Source of the DNA: JAYFRC01 sp034926415
Lineage (GTDB): Bacteria > Bacillota > Clostridia > Oscillospirales > Oscillospiraceae
DNA length: 26,683 bases
Assembly (NCBI GenBank): GCA_034926415.1
Contig: JAYFRC010000058.1
Location: forward strand, 1-26,683
Reading direction: 5' to 3'
Shown here one piece after another: positions 1-8,443 of this stretch (position 1 is the stretch's first letter; each line of letters starts with the position of its first letter). A program made the translations under genes and the position numbers. A model generated the notes under the pieces. The model saw only the letters and a list, made by a program, of their open reading frames with translations. It was not told where the DNA came from and did no database searches.

Positions 1-1
1 T

Positions 2-136
2 TGTAAAGAACAGCTGCCGGACCTTTTTGCAAGCCTTAAAGGGCGGCAATATTGCAATAAAACCACTGATTTCAAGCTCAAGAAAAAGAACCCGCTTTGC
101 GGAGCATCCTGTATAGCACTTGCTTCACATCCGTAA
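2..136 (+). CDS. Possible C-terminal fragment of an unrecognised protein (5' truncated)
   Basis: Frame 2 is open from the window edge to a TAA at 134-136 and gives 44 residues rich in Lys, with three Cys after the first residue and an ending that includes NPLCGASCIALA. A perfect terminator-like hairpin follows about 35 bases later, as expected after a gene end. I do not recognise the family. Another frame is also open for about 115 bases, so coding status is uncertain. The Cys-rich end would fit a metal or Fe-S binding protein, but this is only a guess. Confidence 0.35.
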   Translation, partial: CKEQLPDLFASLKGRQYCNKTTDFKLKKKNPLCGASCIALASHP

Positions 137-170
137 GGTCAAAAGGTCAATCTTCTTCATCTCCACTATG

Positions 171-201
171 ATTCCTGAAACTGCAAAATTTCAGGAATTT
201 T
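171..201 (+). terminator. Rho-independent terminator-like hairpin
   Basis: Perfect 10-bp inverted repeat, ATTCCTGAAA at 171-180 and TTTCAGGAAT at 189-198, with an 8-base loop and followed by TTTT. It would end the transcript of the possible gene tail at the left edge. It lies just upstream of the promoter at 233-261 and so insulates the next gene. Confidence 0.55.
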
Positions 202-232
202 CCCATGTCTTTTGACGTATTTAATGTTTTTG

Positions 233-261
233 TTGAGAAAATTAGAAATATTTGGTATAAT
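233..261 (+). promoter_or_regulatory. Sigma-A type promoter of the GGDEF/HD-GYP gene
   Basis: TTGAGA at 233-238, a 17-base spacer, and a perfect TATAAT at 256-261. Transcription would start near 268, giving a leader of about 208 bases before the ATG at 476. That leader contains a terminator hairpin at 316-345. Confidence 0.7.
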
Positions 262-315
262 CAAAAAACGGCGAGCAATGCGCCAATTTCATAATAATGT
301 ATTTGGTAAATCTAT

Positions 316-345
316 GCCGTGCGGGGTGTCCCTGCGCGGCTTTTT
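316..345 (+). terminator. Leader terminator / attenuator upstream of the GGDEF/HD-GYP gene
   Basis: The 11-base arms at 316-326 and 330-340 pair fully (two G-U pairs) around a 3-base loop and are followed by TTTTT at 341-345, a textbook intrinsic terminator. It sits about 50 bases after the predicted start site and 130 bases before the ATG, so it lies inside the gene's own leader. A small GGCG/CGCC hairpin at 269-283 precedes it. I could not match the leader to the c-di-GMP-I or -II riboswitch consensus. Alternatives are an attenuator of unknown type or a short stand-alone RNA. Confidence 0.6.
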
Positions 346-475
346 GTTTGAGTTCACGGTTTAACAAAAATATGAAGCTTATAGGAATGATTGCGCAGGT
401 AAAATTCAAAGGGCTTAGGTGATTTTTAGGTTTCTTTTCCAAACAAATCAGTGACATAAGTTTAGGAGGATCAAA

Positions 476-3055
476 ATGACCGAAAAAGTTTTGCAAAGTC
501 TATTTGAACAACTACTAATAGCTTACGCCTACTATCAGCTAATTTTGGACGACAATGGCCAGCCAATTGATCTTGTTTTACTGGAAACGAGCAGCACGTT
601 TGATTTATTTACTGGGTTGGAGGGGAGCAAGCTCTATGGAAAAAGTATGCTTGATGACCCAGAACAAAGCGCTTCAGGTGAGTTCAACTGGGTCGCTTTT
701 TATGCCGAGATAATTCAGGCATCTGCGCAAAATGAGAAAAGATGGAAAATTGAGCTAAAAAACAGGACGGTGGCAATCAGTACTAATTTTCCTGACGCAA
801 GTCACCTTATTGTTGTTCTTCAAGATATAACGAAAGAAGATCGTCTGACCTCGAAGCAGGAACTTCAGAATAAAGAAATTCGTACGGCTTTTGAAGATTT
901 GGAGTTGATTTTTAACAGTACTCATGATGCTATGTTTCTGGCTGAGTACAGCAATGGGACGTTTAGATATCTCAGAAGCAACCGGGTACATCGTCAGTTG
1001 ACTGGCTTGCATGAAATTGCAGGCAAAACGCCGGAAGAAGTACTTGGAAAAGAAAGGGGACAAGAAATTCAGAGAAGTTATCAGCAATGTATTGATAGCG
1101 GAACTGACATTTCATTTGAGCTTACGCAGGATTTTGGAAGCGGCCCCCGCGATTGGCTGACCAAGTTCACTCCGATCCGGAAAAATGGAAAAATAAGTTA
1201 TTTACTTGGTTCCCGCACTGATATTACCGAGATAAAGCGCCTTAGAAAGGATAAAGAAGAGCTTTTGCAGCGCCTTCAATCCATGTTCAGAGAGCATGAT
1301 GCCGTTATGCTGATTATTCATCCGCAAACAGGCCAAATTCTGGACGCAAATCCCGCTGCCTGTACTTTTTACGGATATACTCACGATGAACTTATATCAA
1401 TGAAAATTCAGGAAATTAATCAGCTGTCGGAAGAAGAAGTACTTCGCCGGCGTATGATGGCCTATTCTGCAAAGCAAAAATATTTTCTGTTTCCGCATAA
1501 ATTGCGCAGTGGAGAAAACCGTTTCGTAGACGTATACTCCTGCCCGATAAACTATGGTAATCAAACAGAACTGCTCTCCATTATTTTTGATGCAACTGAC
1601 CGCGAGCATTACCGGCAGGCACTCAATATGGAAAAAGAGAGGCTGAAAATTACCTTATATTCTATTGGAGATGGGGTAATAACCACTGATAATTCTGGAT
1701 ATGTAACCTCTTTGAATCAGGCGGCTGTTGAAATCACAGGCTGGAAGGAAGCGGAAGTCCTGGGCAAGTCCTTTGCGGAGATTATCCGCCTTCGAAGTGA
1801 GGAAACCGGACACGAAGTCGACAACCCTATTCAAATCGTATTAAAATCCGGAAAAATCGTGGGAATGGCGAACCACACGGTGCTGATTAGAAAAGACGGA
1901 CGCCCCGTGCCAGTTGCGGACAGTGCGGCACCGATACGGGATGACGGCGGCCAGAGGTTCGGCGTGGTTATGGTGTTTCGGGATGTCAGCCATGATAAGG
2001 AGCAGCAAAGACAGATATTATTTTTAAGTTACCATGATCCATTGACAGGACTATACAACCGAAGATTTCTGGAAGAACATATGCGGCTGATGGATACGCC
2101 GGATCAGTTGCCTCTGGCAGTCATTATGGGAGATGTCAACGGCCTGAAAATTACGAATGACGTGTTTGGGCACAGAGCGGGAGACAGGCTTCTTCAAAGG
2201 GTCGCGAATGTGCTCAAAAGCATCTGCCGCAAGGAAGACATTGTTGCCAGATGGGGAGGAGATGAATTTTTGATCATTTTACCCCACACAACGCTTGAGA
2301 TGGCGGAGAAAAAAGTTGAGCAGGCCAGACGTGAGTTCGAGAAAAATTACGAGGAGTCCCTGCAGCTCAGCGTGTCTCTTGGCTGTGCTGCTAAAACGTC
2401 CCCTGAACAAAGTCTGGAGCTCATTCTGCGGCAGGCGGAAGAGTGGATGTATCATCAAAAACTGCTTGAAGGTTCAAGTTACCGAAATACGATAATCAAT
2501 ACACTGCTGGCGACCCTATATGAGAAGAGTATGGAAACAGAGGAACATGCTGAACGTCTTAAAGATTACTGTCAAATAATAGGCAAGAAACTAAACTTAA
2601 ACGCGGAAGAATTAAACGAACTCGCATTGCTTGCGGTTTTACATGACATTGGAAAGGTAGGAGTTCCTCAGCATATTTTGCAGAAACCAAGTTCGCTGAC
2701 AGCCATTGAATGGGAAGAGATGAAGCGCCATTCTGAGATAGGATATCGGATTGCGCAGAGCACTCCTGAATTATCCATGGTTGCGGAATTGATTCTGTCT
2801 CACCACGAGCGCTGGGATGGTACGGGCTATCCGCGAAGACTTAAAGGAGAGGCTATCCCGGTGCTCTGCCGCATCCTGGCAGTGGCGGATGCGTATGATG
2901 CCATGACAAACGATCGTGTATATCGAAAAGCGCTTCCAACAGAAAAAGTAGTTTCAGAATTAAAGGAAAACTCGGGTACACAATTTGATCCCAAAATCCT
3001 TTCACTGTTTATGAATGAATTTATATATAACGGGGAAGAGATTGCAAATGGATAG
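476..3055 (+). CDS. PAS-GGDEF-HD-GYP cyclic-di-GMP signalling protein
   Basis: Soluble 859-aa sensor with domains for both making and breaking cyclic-di-GMP. The first 120 residues are PAS-like, followed by about three PAS domains (roughly 140-250, 270-370, 385-505). The diguanylate cyclase domain (about 515-670) has an intact GGDEF at 594-598 and an RxxD inhibitory site (RKED, 585-588) five residues before it. The HD-GYP phosphodiesterase domain (about 690-845) has HD at 723-724, HH at 776-777 and GYP at 784-786. All catalytic motifs are intact, so the protein may switch between both activities according to the PAS signal. No membrane segment is evident, so the signal is probably cytosolic. 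The ATG follows TTTAGGAGG at a good distance. The gene has its own promoter and a leader terminator. Confidence 0.93.
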   Translation: MTEKVLQSLFEQLLIAYAYYQLILDDNGQPIDLVLLETSSTFDLFTGLEGSKLYGKSMLDDPEQSASGEFNWVAFYAEIIQASAQNEKRWKIELKNRTVAISTNFPDASHLIVVLQDITKEDRLTSKQELQNKEIRTAFEDLELIFNSTHDAMFLAEYSNGTFRYLRSNRVHRQLTGLHEIAGKTPEEVLGKERGQEIQRSYQQCIDSGTDISFELTQDFGSGPRDWLTKFTPIRKNGKISYLLGSRTDITEIKRLRKDKEELLQRLQSMFREHDAVMLIIHPQTGQILDANPAACTFYGYTHDELISMKIQEINQLSEEEVLRRRMMAYSAKQKYFLFPHKLRSGENRFVDVYSCPINYGNQTELLSIIFDATDREHYRQALNMEKERLKITLYSIGDGVITTDNSGYVTSLNQAAVEITGWKEAEVLGKSFAEIIRLRSEETGHEVDNPIQIVLKSGKIVGMANHTVLIRKDGRPVPVADSAAPIRDDGGQRFGVVMVFRDVSHDKEQQRQILFLSYHDPLTGLYNRRFLEEHMRLMDTPDQLPLAVIMGDVNGLKITNDVFGHRAGDRLLQRVANVLKSICRKEDIVARWGGDEFLIILPHTTLEMAEKKVEQARREFEKNYEESLQLSVSLGCAAKTSPEQSLELILRQAEEWMYHQKLLEGSSYRNTIINTLLATLYEKSMETEEHAERLKDYCQIIGKKLNLNAEELNELALLAVLHDIGKVGVPQHILQKPSSLTAIEWEEMKRHSEIGYRIAQSTPELSMVAELILSHHERWDGTGYPRRLKGEAIPVLCRILAVADAYDAMTNDRVYRKALPTEKVVSELKENSGTQFDPKILSLFMNEFIYNGEEIANG

Positions 3056-3082
3056 TCTTTTAAAAACGGGTGATATGCTCTT

Positions 3083-3520
3083 GTGAAGAAACGGAATAAA
3101 ATAATAGTTGCAGTTTTACTTGTTATCTTGGCTATTTACGCGATAAAGTTTATTTCAAATCCGGAGCGCCGGATAAAAAACTTTGTAAATCAAAACAGTG
3201 AAGAGTTGGTGACTGTTGCGGAAGCATACTTAAATTCTGATACGAGAACAAAAACCTATAAAGGTGTGGAAGTAGAGCAGGTTTTTAGAGGCGATAATGA
3301 TATCGTGCAGTTTTATTACTGTGGAGTGGGAATTGTTCCGGCTTCTAAATATTATGGCTTTTACTATTCACCGGATGACGTCCCGACAGCATATCAAAAT
3401 ACGAATTATAGTCTTTCTGCCGTATCTGATGATGAGTGGGAATGGTCAGATGGCACGGATAACGGCGGTAGAACAAAAAGAATTATGAAGAACTGGTTTT
3501 ATTATGAAGCATGGTTTTAA
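3083..3520 (+). CDS. Small membrane-anchored protein of unknown function
   Basis: A 145-aa protein read from a GTG start at 3083, with a GGGTGAT ribosome site about ten bases before it. Residues 7-24 form a hydrophobic segment after a basic start (MKKRNK), typical of an N-terminal anchor or uncleaved signal with the rest outside the cell. The outer part is rich in Tyr, Asp and Trp (for example DDEWEWSDGTDNGG). I recognise no domain. It lies 27 bases after the GGDEF/HD-GYP gene and before the shared terminator, so the two are probably cotranscribed, which hints at but does not prove a link with signalling. Confidence 0.7.
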   Translation: MKKRNKIIVAVLLVILAIYAIKFISNPERRIKNFVNQNSEELVTVAEAYLNSDTRTKTYKGVEVEQVFRGDNDIVQFYYCGVGIVPASKYYGFYYSPDDVPTAYQNTNYSLSAVSDDEWEWSDGTDNGGRTKRIMKNWFYYEAWF

Positions 3521-3555
3521 AATGGCAAAATCCCGTTGAGATTATGAACATAATG

Positions 3556-3590
3556 AAAAGCGGCTAAATCATTAGATTTAGCCGCTTTTT
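3556..3590. terminator. Bidirectional terminator between convergent genes
   Basis: A perfect 15-bp stem (3556-3570 with 3575-3589, loop ATTA). It begins with AAAA and ends in TTTTT, so it can stop transcription from both sides: the small membrane protein on the plus strand and the tandem-HD gene on the minus strand. A second, imperfect CCTGC/GCAGG hairpin with an internal TTTGCAAA palindrome lies at 3615-3652. Confidence 0.85.
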
Positions 3591-3677
3591 ATAACTTTTT
3601 GAAAAGTTGTAAAGCCTGCGAGTCCTCAGATTTGCAAATCGACTTGTGCAGGAGACGCAAGCTTCGCGCCCGCCTTT

Positions 3678-4931
3678 TCAAATTCCGCTTATTCTGTAGA
3701 AAGCCTCGTACTCTTTTTCTGCCTCGTCTCCGGCTTTCATGCATGCTTCTGCCAACAGGTCATAATGTTCTTTGACCAGTGCAACCATCTTTCCATCGAG
3801 CGATCCGCTATCCGCCATTTTCTGCATTATCGGCAGAATCTGCGCCTTCGTCATCTCTGACTTATAGGGGCGCGACTCCTTAAGCGCGGCAAAAACGTCC
3901 GCGATGCACATGATTCTCGACCCCAGAGACAGTATATCTGAAGATAAATGGAACGGATATCCTGTTCCATCCATTTTTTCATGGTGGAAAGCTGCCCACG
4001 CTCTGATTTCCCCAAGGCCTTCTATTCCATCAAGCAGGTAATATGTATAATAGGAATGTGATTTAATGATGGAAAATTCCTCATTTGTCAATCCGCCGTC
4101 TTTTTCCAAAATACGATTGTCTACCGCCAGTTTCCCGAGGTCGTGCAGATAGCCGGCAATCAGCATTTTCTTCGTATCCTCCGCCGAGAAATTCAGCAGC
4201 ACCGCAAGAGCTTCCGCCGTCTTCGCCACTCTCGCAGAATGCGTTGCTGTAAAACGGCTTCTGAAATCGATAAGAAAAGAATAGATATGTGAGAAATTTA
4301 CCAGTTCATCTATATCCATCATATAGCCGGCGAAGTAAGCTCGGTCCACTCTTTTGTATATATTAGGGGACATCATATCCAACCAGACAGCCTCACACCC
4401 GGCTGTCTTCTCAAAAGCGTCGACATATTCTTCTTTGAAATAGCCTCCTCTTTTGGCTCGGATTCTGTATTTGATCGCTTCGACCTGTGTCAGGATAAAG
4501 CTATCGTGCGAAATAGACGCACTGGCCCTGTCCGCAAGATACAGAAGATTGCTCGATTCCGGCATGGCGTCGTTCTTTTTTAAAGCTTCCCCGTTCTCCC
4601 ATGGTATATGATGATATTTTACAATTGCGCTGATTGACCTGTCCGGGAAAAATCTTTCCAGCAGCCAGGCTCCGCGGAAAGCATGCGAGTTGAGATCACT
4701 TATTTTCGTCTCATCCAGCACATCTAATTTCTCTTCCGGCGAAAGTGCCCCGACATCGTGCAGCATCCCCGCGATAAAAATCTGATTGCACTGCTCCTGC
4801 TTCCAACCCATATTATGCGCCATCCTGCAGGCAAGATATGCCACCTGCAGTTGGTGTCTCCCAAGCGTCGGCGACAGAATCATCTGTGCGTCGTTAAGCT
4901 TACTAAGCAAATCAAGAATATTAACCCTCAT
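3678..4931 (-). CDS. Tandem HD-domain protein with C-terminal HD-GYP phosphodiesterase
   Basis: Two HD domains in one 417-aa protein. The N-terminal copy keeps HD (LHDVG) but has HHIPWENGE where the GYP loop should be, so it is probably degenerate. The C-terminal copy has LHDLGK, then HHEKMDGTGYP, the full HD-GYP signature of cyclic-di-GMP phosphodiesterases. No membrane segment or PAS domain is visible. I chose the ATG at 4931 because GGGAGAGG lies six bases before it; an in-frame ATG at 4955 has a poorer site and would add eight residues. It converges on the GGDEF/HD-GYP gene and probably acts on the same second messenger. A promoter is visible upstream at 5018-5046. Confidence 0.88.
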   Translation of the reverse strand: MRVNILDLLSKLNDAQMILSPTLGRHQLQVAYLACRMAHNMGWKQEQCNQIFIAGMLHDVGALSPEEKLDVLDETKISDLNSHAFRGAWLLERFFPDRSISAIVKYHHIPWENGEALKKNDAMPESSNLLYLADRASASISHDSFILTQVEAIKYRIRAKRGGYFKEEYVDAFEKTAGCEAVWLDMMSPNIYKRVDRAYFAGYMMDIDELVNFSHIYSFLIDFRSRFTATHSARVAKTAEALAVLLNFSAEDTKKMLIAGYLHDLGKLAVDNRILEKDGGLTNEEFSIIKSHSYYTYYLLDGIEGLGEIRAWAAFHHEKMDGTGYPFHLSSDILSLGSRIMCIADVFAALKESRPYKSEMTKAQILPIMQKMADSGSLDGKMVALVKEHYDLLAEACMKAGDEAEKEYEAFYRISGI

Positions 4932-5017
4932 CCAGTTCCTCTCCCGTTGGGACATGCGCTCGCTTGCCCTGTTACAAATATTATGAGAATTGTAAGCATA
5001 AGGTGAATACTGTTACC

Positions 5018-5046
5018 ACTATACCATACACCCACCGGCGCCACAA
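5018..5046 (-). promoter_or_regulatory. Promoter of the tandem HD-domain gene
   Basis: Reading the minus strand: TTGTGG (5046-5041), 17-base spacer, TATAGT (5023-5018). This would give a leader of about 80 bases to the ATG at 4931. Confidence 0.5.
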
Positions 5047-5072
5047 GAGAAAGCTAATGACCCGTTTACCGC

Positions 5073-5101
5073 GGCCGCCATGATGTTAGCGGCCTTTTTT
5101 T
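5073..5101 (+). terminator. Orphan terminator hairpin
   Basis: GGCCGC (5073-5078) and GCGGCC (5089-5094) enclose a 10-base loop and are followed by seven T. It has terminator orientation on the plus strand, yet no plus-strand gene lies upstream; the nearest gene there runs the other way. It could end an unannotated small RNA, stop read-through, or be a remnant. The rest of 4956-5244 shows only the promoter at 5018-5046 and the operon terminator at 5167-5197. Confidence 0.45.
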
Positions 5102-5166
5102 GTTGACGCGCTGCTGCCTTGAACAAATCGGCGGAGGACGGCACGGCTCCGCGCCGCCTGCGGCCG

Positions 5167-5197
5167 AAAAAAACCCGGCAGGCAATGCCTACCGGGT
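5167..5197 (-). terminator. Terminator of the polyamine operon
   Basis: On the minus strand the arms ACCCGG and CCGGGT, with inner AGGC/GCCT pairing and one mismatch, form a hairpin followed by seven T (plus-strand A run at 5167-5173). It lies about 50 bases after the nspC stop and would end the speD-to-nspC transcript. Confidence 0.8.
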
Positions 5198-5244
5198 AAG
5201 TAGCCGCCCTTGGCAGCTAAATGAAAATTCCGAGAGGGGCGCGA

Positions 5245-6375
5245 TCAGGAGAGGCGTTCTTTGAAATCCCTGTATCCGAACCGGCGGATGGTCTCGATTT
5301 TGCCGTCTTTCCGCCGAAGAGCAATGGAAGGCAGACGCATTCCGTTGAAAGTGTTGTTTTTTACCATGGAATAAATCGCCATATCCTCAAAAACCAGCTT
5401 ATCGCCAACGCTTAGCGAACGGTCGAACGAATAATCTCCGATTATATCACCGGCAAGGCAGGTGGCTCCCGCCAGACGATAGGTGTACCGCTTTTCTCCG
5501 GGCTGTCCACCGTTCAGCAGCGGCGGACGGTACGGCGATTCGATCACGTCCGGCATGTGGCAGGCGGCGGAGGCGTCAAGCAAAGCGATGTCGACGCCGT
5601 TGCGGACGATGTCCAGTACCGATGTCACGAGAAAGCCCGCGTTAAGGGCGACGGCCTCTCCCGGTTCAAGATACACCTCAACCCCATAGGTCTCCCGAAA
5701 ACGGCGGACGCAGTCGATAAGCGCCCGCCGGTCGTAATCCTCACGGGTGATGTGGTGGCCGCCGCCGAAATTCACCCACTTCATCCGGGGGATAAACTCC
5801 CCGAATTTTTCCTCCACAGCCGCAAGCGTCTCGATGAGGGCGTCGCTGTTCTGCTCGCACAGGGTGTGAAAGTGCAGACCCTCCAGACCGTCAAGAAGTT
5901 CCGGCCGGAAATTCTCCCTTGTGACGCCAAGCCGCGAGCCCGGCGCGCAGGGGTCGTAAATGCCGCGCTGCTGGGTTGAGCACTCAGGATTTACGCGGAT
6001 GCCGCAGCTTCTGCCCGCCGCAATGGCGCGCGGGCGGTATTTCTGCCACTGGGCAAAGGAGTTGAATGTTATGTGGTCGCAAAGCGCGAGAATTTCTTCG
6101 AATTCCCTCTCGATATAAGCTGCGGAAAAGACGTGATTTTCCGCCCCCATCGCCTCGGCTCCAAGCCGCGCCTCGAACAGCCCGCTGGCGGTGGCGCCGG
6201 CCAGATAGCGGCGGATGAGAGGATACACGTGATACATGGAAAACGCCTTTTGCGCCAGAAGGATTTTGCAGCCAGCTTGCTCCGCTACGTCTTTCAGGAT
6301 TGTGAGATTGCGGATAAGGCTCGCTTCGTCCACCACATAGCACGGGGTCTCCACTGAGTAAAGGCTCTGCTCCAT
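5245..6375 (-). CDS. nspC: Carboxynorspermidine/carboxyspermidine decarboxylase
   Basis: PLP-dependent decarboxylase (alanine-racemase-type fold III) that removes CO2 from carboxyspermidine or carboxynorspermidine to give spermidine or norspermidine. The 376-aa protein shows the PLP lysine in LLAQKAF (K43), the NFGGGHH loop, and the ALLDASAACHMPDV and CLAGD motifs of the NspC family. The start at 6375 overlaps the stop of the preceding gene as TGATG; a longer in-frame ORF begins inside that gene, but its extra 39 residues look unlike NspC. It is the last gene of the polyamine operon, directly coupled to its partner dehydrogenase. The substrate cannot be fixed from sequence, but the putrescine-making genes upstream favour carboxyspermidine. 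Confidence 0.93.
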   Translation of the reverse strand: MEQSLYSVETPCYVVDEASLIRNLTILKDVAEQAGCKILLAQKAFSMYHVYPLIRRYLAGATASGLFEARLGAEAMGAENHVFSAAYIEREFEEILALCDHITFNSFAQWQKYRPRAIAAGRSCGIRVNPECSTQQRGIYDPCAPGSRLGVTRENFRPELLDGLEGLHFHTLCEQNSDALIETLAAVEEKFGEFIPRMKWVNFGGGHHITREDYDRRALIDCVRRFRETYGVEVYLEPGEAVALNAGFLVTSVLDIVRNGVDIALLDASAACHMPDVIESPYRPPLLNGGQPGEKRYTYRLAGATCLAGDIIGDYSFDRSLSVGDKLVFEDMAIYSMVKNNTFNGMRLPSIALRRKDGKIETIRRFGYRDFKERLS

Positions 6376-7577
6376 CAGTTTACCAGAGCGGGGCGGAAGT
6401 CCTCCGTCCAGGGGAGGCCCCAGCGGTTCAGCTCCGCCATAAACGGGTCCGGATCGAATTCCTCGATATTCCATACGCCCGGCCGGTTCCAAGTGCCGTC
6501 CATCACCAGCATCGCGCCTATCATGGCGGGAACGCCGGTTGTGTAAGAGATCGCCTGACTGCCTACTTCACGATAGCACTCCTGATGGTCGCAGACGTTG
6601 TAGAGATAGTAGGTCTTCTCCTTGCCGTCTTTCACCCCCTGGAAGATGCATCCGATGTTGGTTTTGCCGACGGTCTTAGGACCGAGGCTCGCCGGATCGG
6701 GCAGTACCGCCTTGAGAAACTGGAGGGGTACGATTTGCTTTCCCTGGTACTCAATGGGCTTGATGGAGGTCATGCCCGCGTCTTCAAGACACTTGAGATG
6801 AGTCAGGTAGCTTTGGCTGAATGTCATAAAAAAGCGGATGCGCCGGATGCCCCGGAGATTAAGACCAAGGCTCTCCAGTTCCTCGTGGTGCAGCAGATAC
6901 ATGTCGTTTTTACCAACGCCGGCAAAATCATACTCCCGCTTGATCTCCATGGGACTTGTCTCTATCCAGCCGCCGTTTTCCCAATAGCTGCCGTTTGCCG
7001 AGACCTCACGGATGTTTATCTCGGGATTAAAGTTGGTGGCGAACGGATAACCGTTGCTGCCGCCGTTGCAGTCAAGGATGTCAAGATAGTGGATTTCGTC
7101 AAACTGGTGTTTTTGCGCGTAGGCGGAGAACACGCCGGTGACGCCGGGATCAAAGCCGCTGCCAAGAAGCGCGCAGATGCCCGCTTCCTTGAATTTTTCG
7201 CGATAGGCCCACTGCCACTTGTACTCGAATTTCGCGGTATCAAGAGGCTCGTAGTTGGCGGTATCAACATAGTGGGTGCGTGTGGCGAGACAGGCGTCCA
7301 TGATGGTAAGGTCCTGGTAGGGGAGAGCCAGATTCAGCACCACATCGGGGCGAAACTCCTGAATCAGGGCGACAAGGTCATTAACATTGTCGGCATCTAC
7401 CCGGGCGGTGTGGATTTTCGTTTTGGTGGTGCCCTCTATCCTGGCCTTAAGCGCGTCGCATTTGGCCCTGGTGCGGCTGGCGATCATAATTTCCTCAAAC
7501 GCGTCGCTGTTCTGGCAGCATTTTTGTATTGCGACGCCGGCAACCCCGCCGCAGCCGATAATCAAACATTTTCCCAT
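6375..7577 (-). CDS. Carboxynorspermidine/carboxyspermidine dehydrogenase (saccharopine dehydrogenase family)
   Basis: NADPH-dependent enzyme that joins aspartate semialdehyde to putrescine (or diaminopropane) to form carboxyspermidine (or carboxynorspermidine). The 400-aa protein opens with a Rossmann motif, CLIIGCGGVAGVA, followed by ASRT at the end of the second strand, and carries GSGFDPGVTGVFSAYA, typical of the LYS1/CANSDH family. The ATG at 7577 follows AAAGGAGC. It is 14 bases after speB and overlaps nspC by one base, so the two carboxy-route enzymes are translationally coupled. A true lysine-pathway saccharopine dehydrogenase is less likely because of this context. Confidence 0.92.
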   Translation of the reverse strand: MGKCLIIGCGGVAGVAIQKCCQNSDAFEEIMIASRTRAKCDALKARIEGTTKTKIHTARVDADNVNDLVALIQEFRPDVVLNLALPYQDLTIMDACLATRTHYVDTANYEPLDTAKFEYKWQWAYREKFKEAGICALLGSGFDPGVTGVFSAYAQKHQFDEIHYLDILDCNGGSNGYPFATNFNPEINIREVSANGSYWENGGWIETSPMEIKREYDFAGVGKNDMYLLHHEELESLGLNLRGIRRIRFFMTFSQSYLTHLKCLEDAGMTSIKPIEYQGKQIVPLQFLKAVLPDPASLGPKTVGKTNIGCIFQGVKDGKEKTYYLYNVCDHQECYREVGSQAISYTTGVPAMIGAMLVMDGTWNRPGVWNIEEFDPDPFMAELNRWGLPWTEDFRPALVN

Positions 7578-7591
7578 GGCAGTTCGCTCCT

Positions 7592-8443
7592 TTATTTTGC
7601 AATTTGCAGTAAAATTTCACGGGTGATTTTGCAGGCGGCGGCCGTGGAGCTGCCGCTCTGGTCGTAGTGCGGGGAGAGCTCGTTTATGTCGCAGCCTACG
7701 ATGTTCAGCCGATGCAGCTGCAAGACTGCCTGCATCAGCTCCTTAAAGGTTATCCCGCCGGCTTCCGGAGTGCCGGTGCCGCAGAAGACGGAGGAATCCA
7801 GCACGTCCATATCAAGTGAAAAGTACACCGGTTTGCCCTGAAGCTGCGTTACTGTCTCCGGAAAGGACTCAAGATCGAATTTATGCAGACAGGTGTGTTC
7901 CCTTGCAAATTCAAATTCCTGTCGTTCTCCGCTGCGGATGCCGAACTGGTGGAGCCTCCGGTCGCCCAGCAGGTTCCACACCTGCCGCATTACGGTGGAG
8001 TGGGAAAGAGGCTCACCGATGTATTCGCCTCGCAGGTCGGCGTGGGCGTCGAATTGAATGACGTGCACATCCGGATAGCGCTCCGCTGCGGCGCGCATGG
8101 CGCCAAGGGTGATGAGGTGTTCGCCGCCGAGCATCACAAAGCGCTTGGCGTCGTCCAAAAGATCCGCGGCGAAGTCCTGGATAATTCCAAGCACCCGCTC
8201 GGTGTTGCCGAAGGGCAGGTCAAGATCCCCGCCGTCGAAAATCCGGCAGTCAGTGAGGTCCCTGCCGCAGTAAGGGGAGTAGGTTTCAATACCGAAGGAT
8301 TCGCCCCGGATGGCGGAGGAGCCGAAGCGGGCGCCAGGGCGAAAGGACGTGGTCCCGTCGAACGGGGCGCCGAACAGCACTACATCGGCCTCGTCGTATT
8401 CTGCGTCGCTCGCGAGGAAGGTCTGTACGTTCTTATTTCTCAT
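7592..8443 (-). CDS. speB: Agmatinase / ureohydrolase family enzyme
   Basis: Manganese ureohydrolase that splits urea from agmatine to give putrescine. The arginase-family metal motifs are present: GGEHLIT, DAHADLR, SLDMDVLD, and PEAGG near the C-terminus. I place the start at 8443 (MRNKNVQ) because GGAGG lies nine bases before it; this gives 283 aa and overlaps speE by 11 bases. An upstream in-frame ATG at 8476 lies deeper in speE and lacks support. Sitting between speE and the carboxyspermidine genes, it could act on agmatine or on N1-aminopropylagmatine, as in Thermus-type spermidine synthesis; sequence alone does not separate these. Confidence 0.93.
   Translation of the reverse strand: MRNKNVQTFLASDAEYDEADVVLFGAPFDGTTSFRPGARFGSSAIRGESFGIETYSPYCGRDLTDCRIFDGGDLDLPFGNTERVLGIIQDFAADLLDDAKRFVMLGGEHLITLGAMRAAAERYPDVHVIQFDAHADLRGEYIGEPLSHSTVMRQVWNLLGDRRLHQFGIRSGERQEFEFAREHTCLHKFDLESFPETVTQLQGKPVYFSLDMDVLDSSVFCGTGTPEAGGITFKELMQAVLQLHRLNIVGCDINELSPHYDQSGSSTAAACKITREILLQIAK

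Noticed and set aside
6585..7667. A 360-codon plus-strand frame opposite the carboxyspermidine dehydrogenase gene
   Set aside because: The protein is a low-complexity Val/Ala/Gly-rich sequence without recognisable motifs, and the opposite strand carries a clear family member in an operon.
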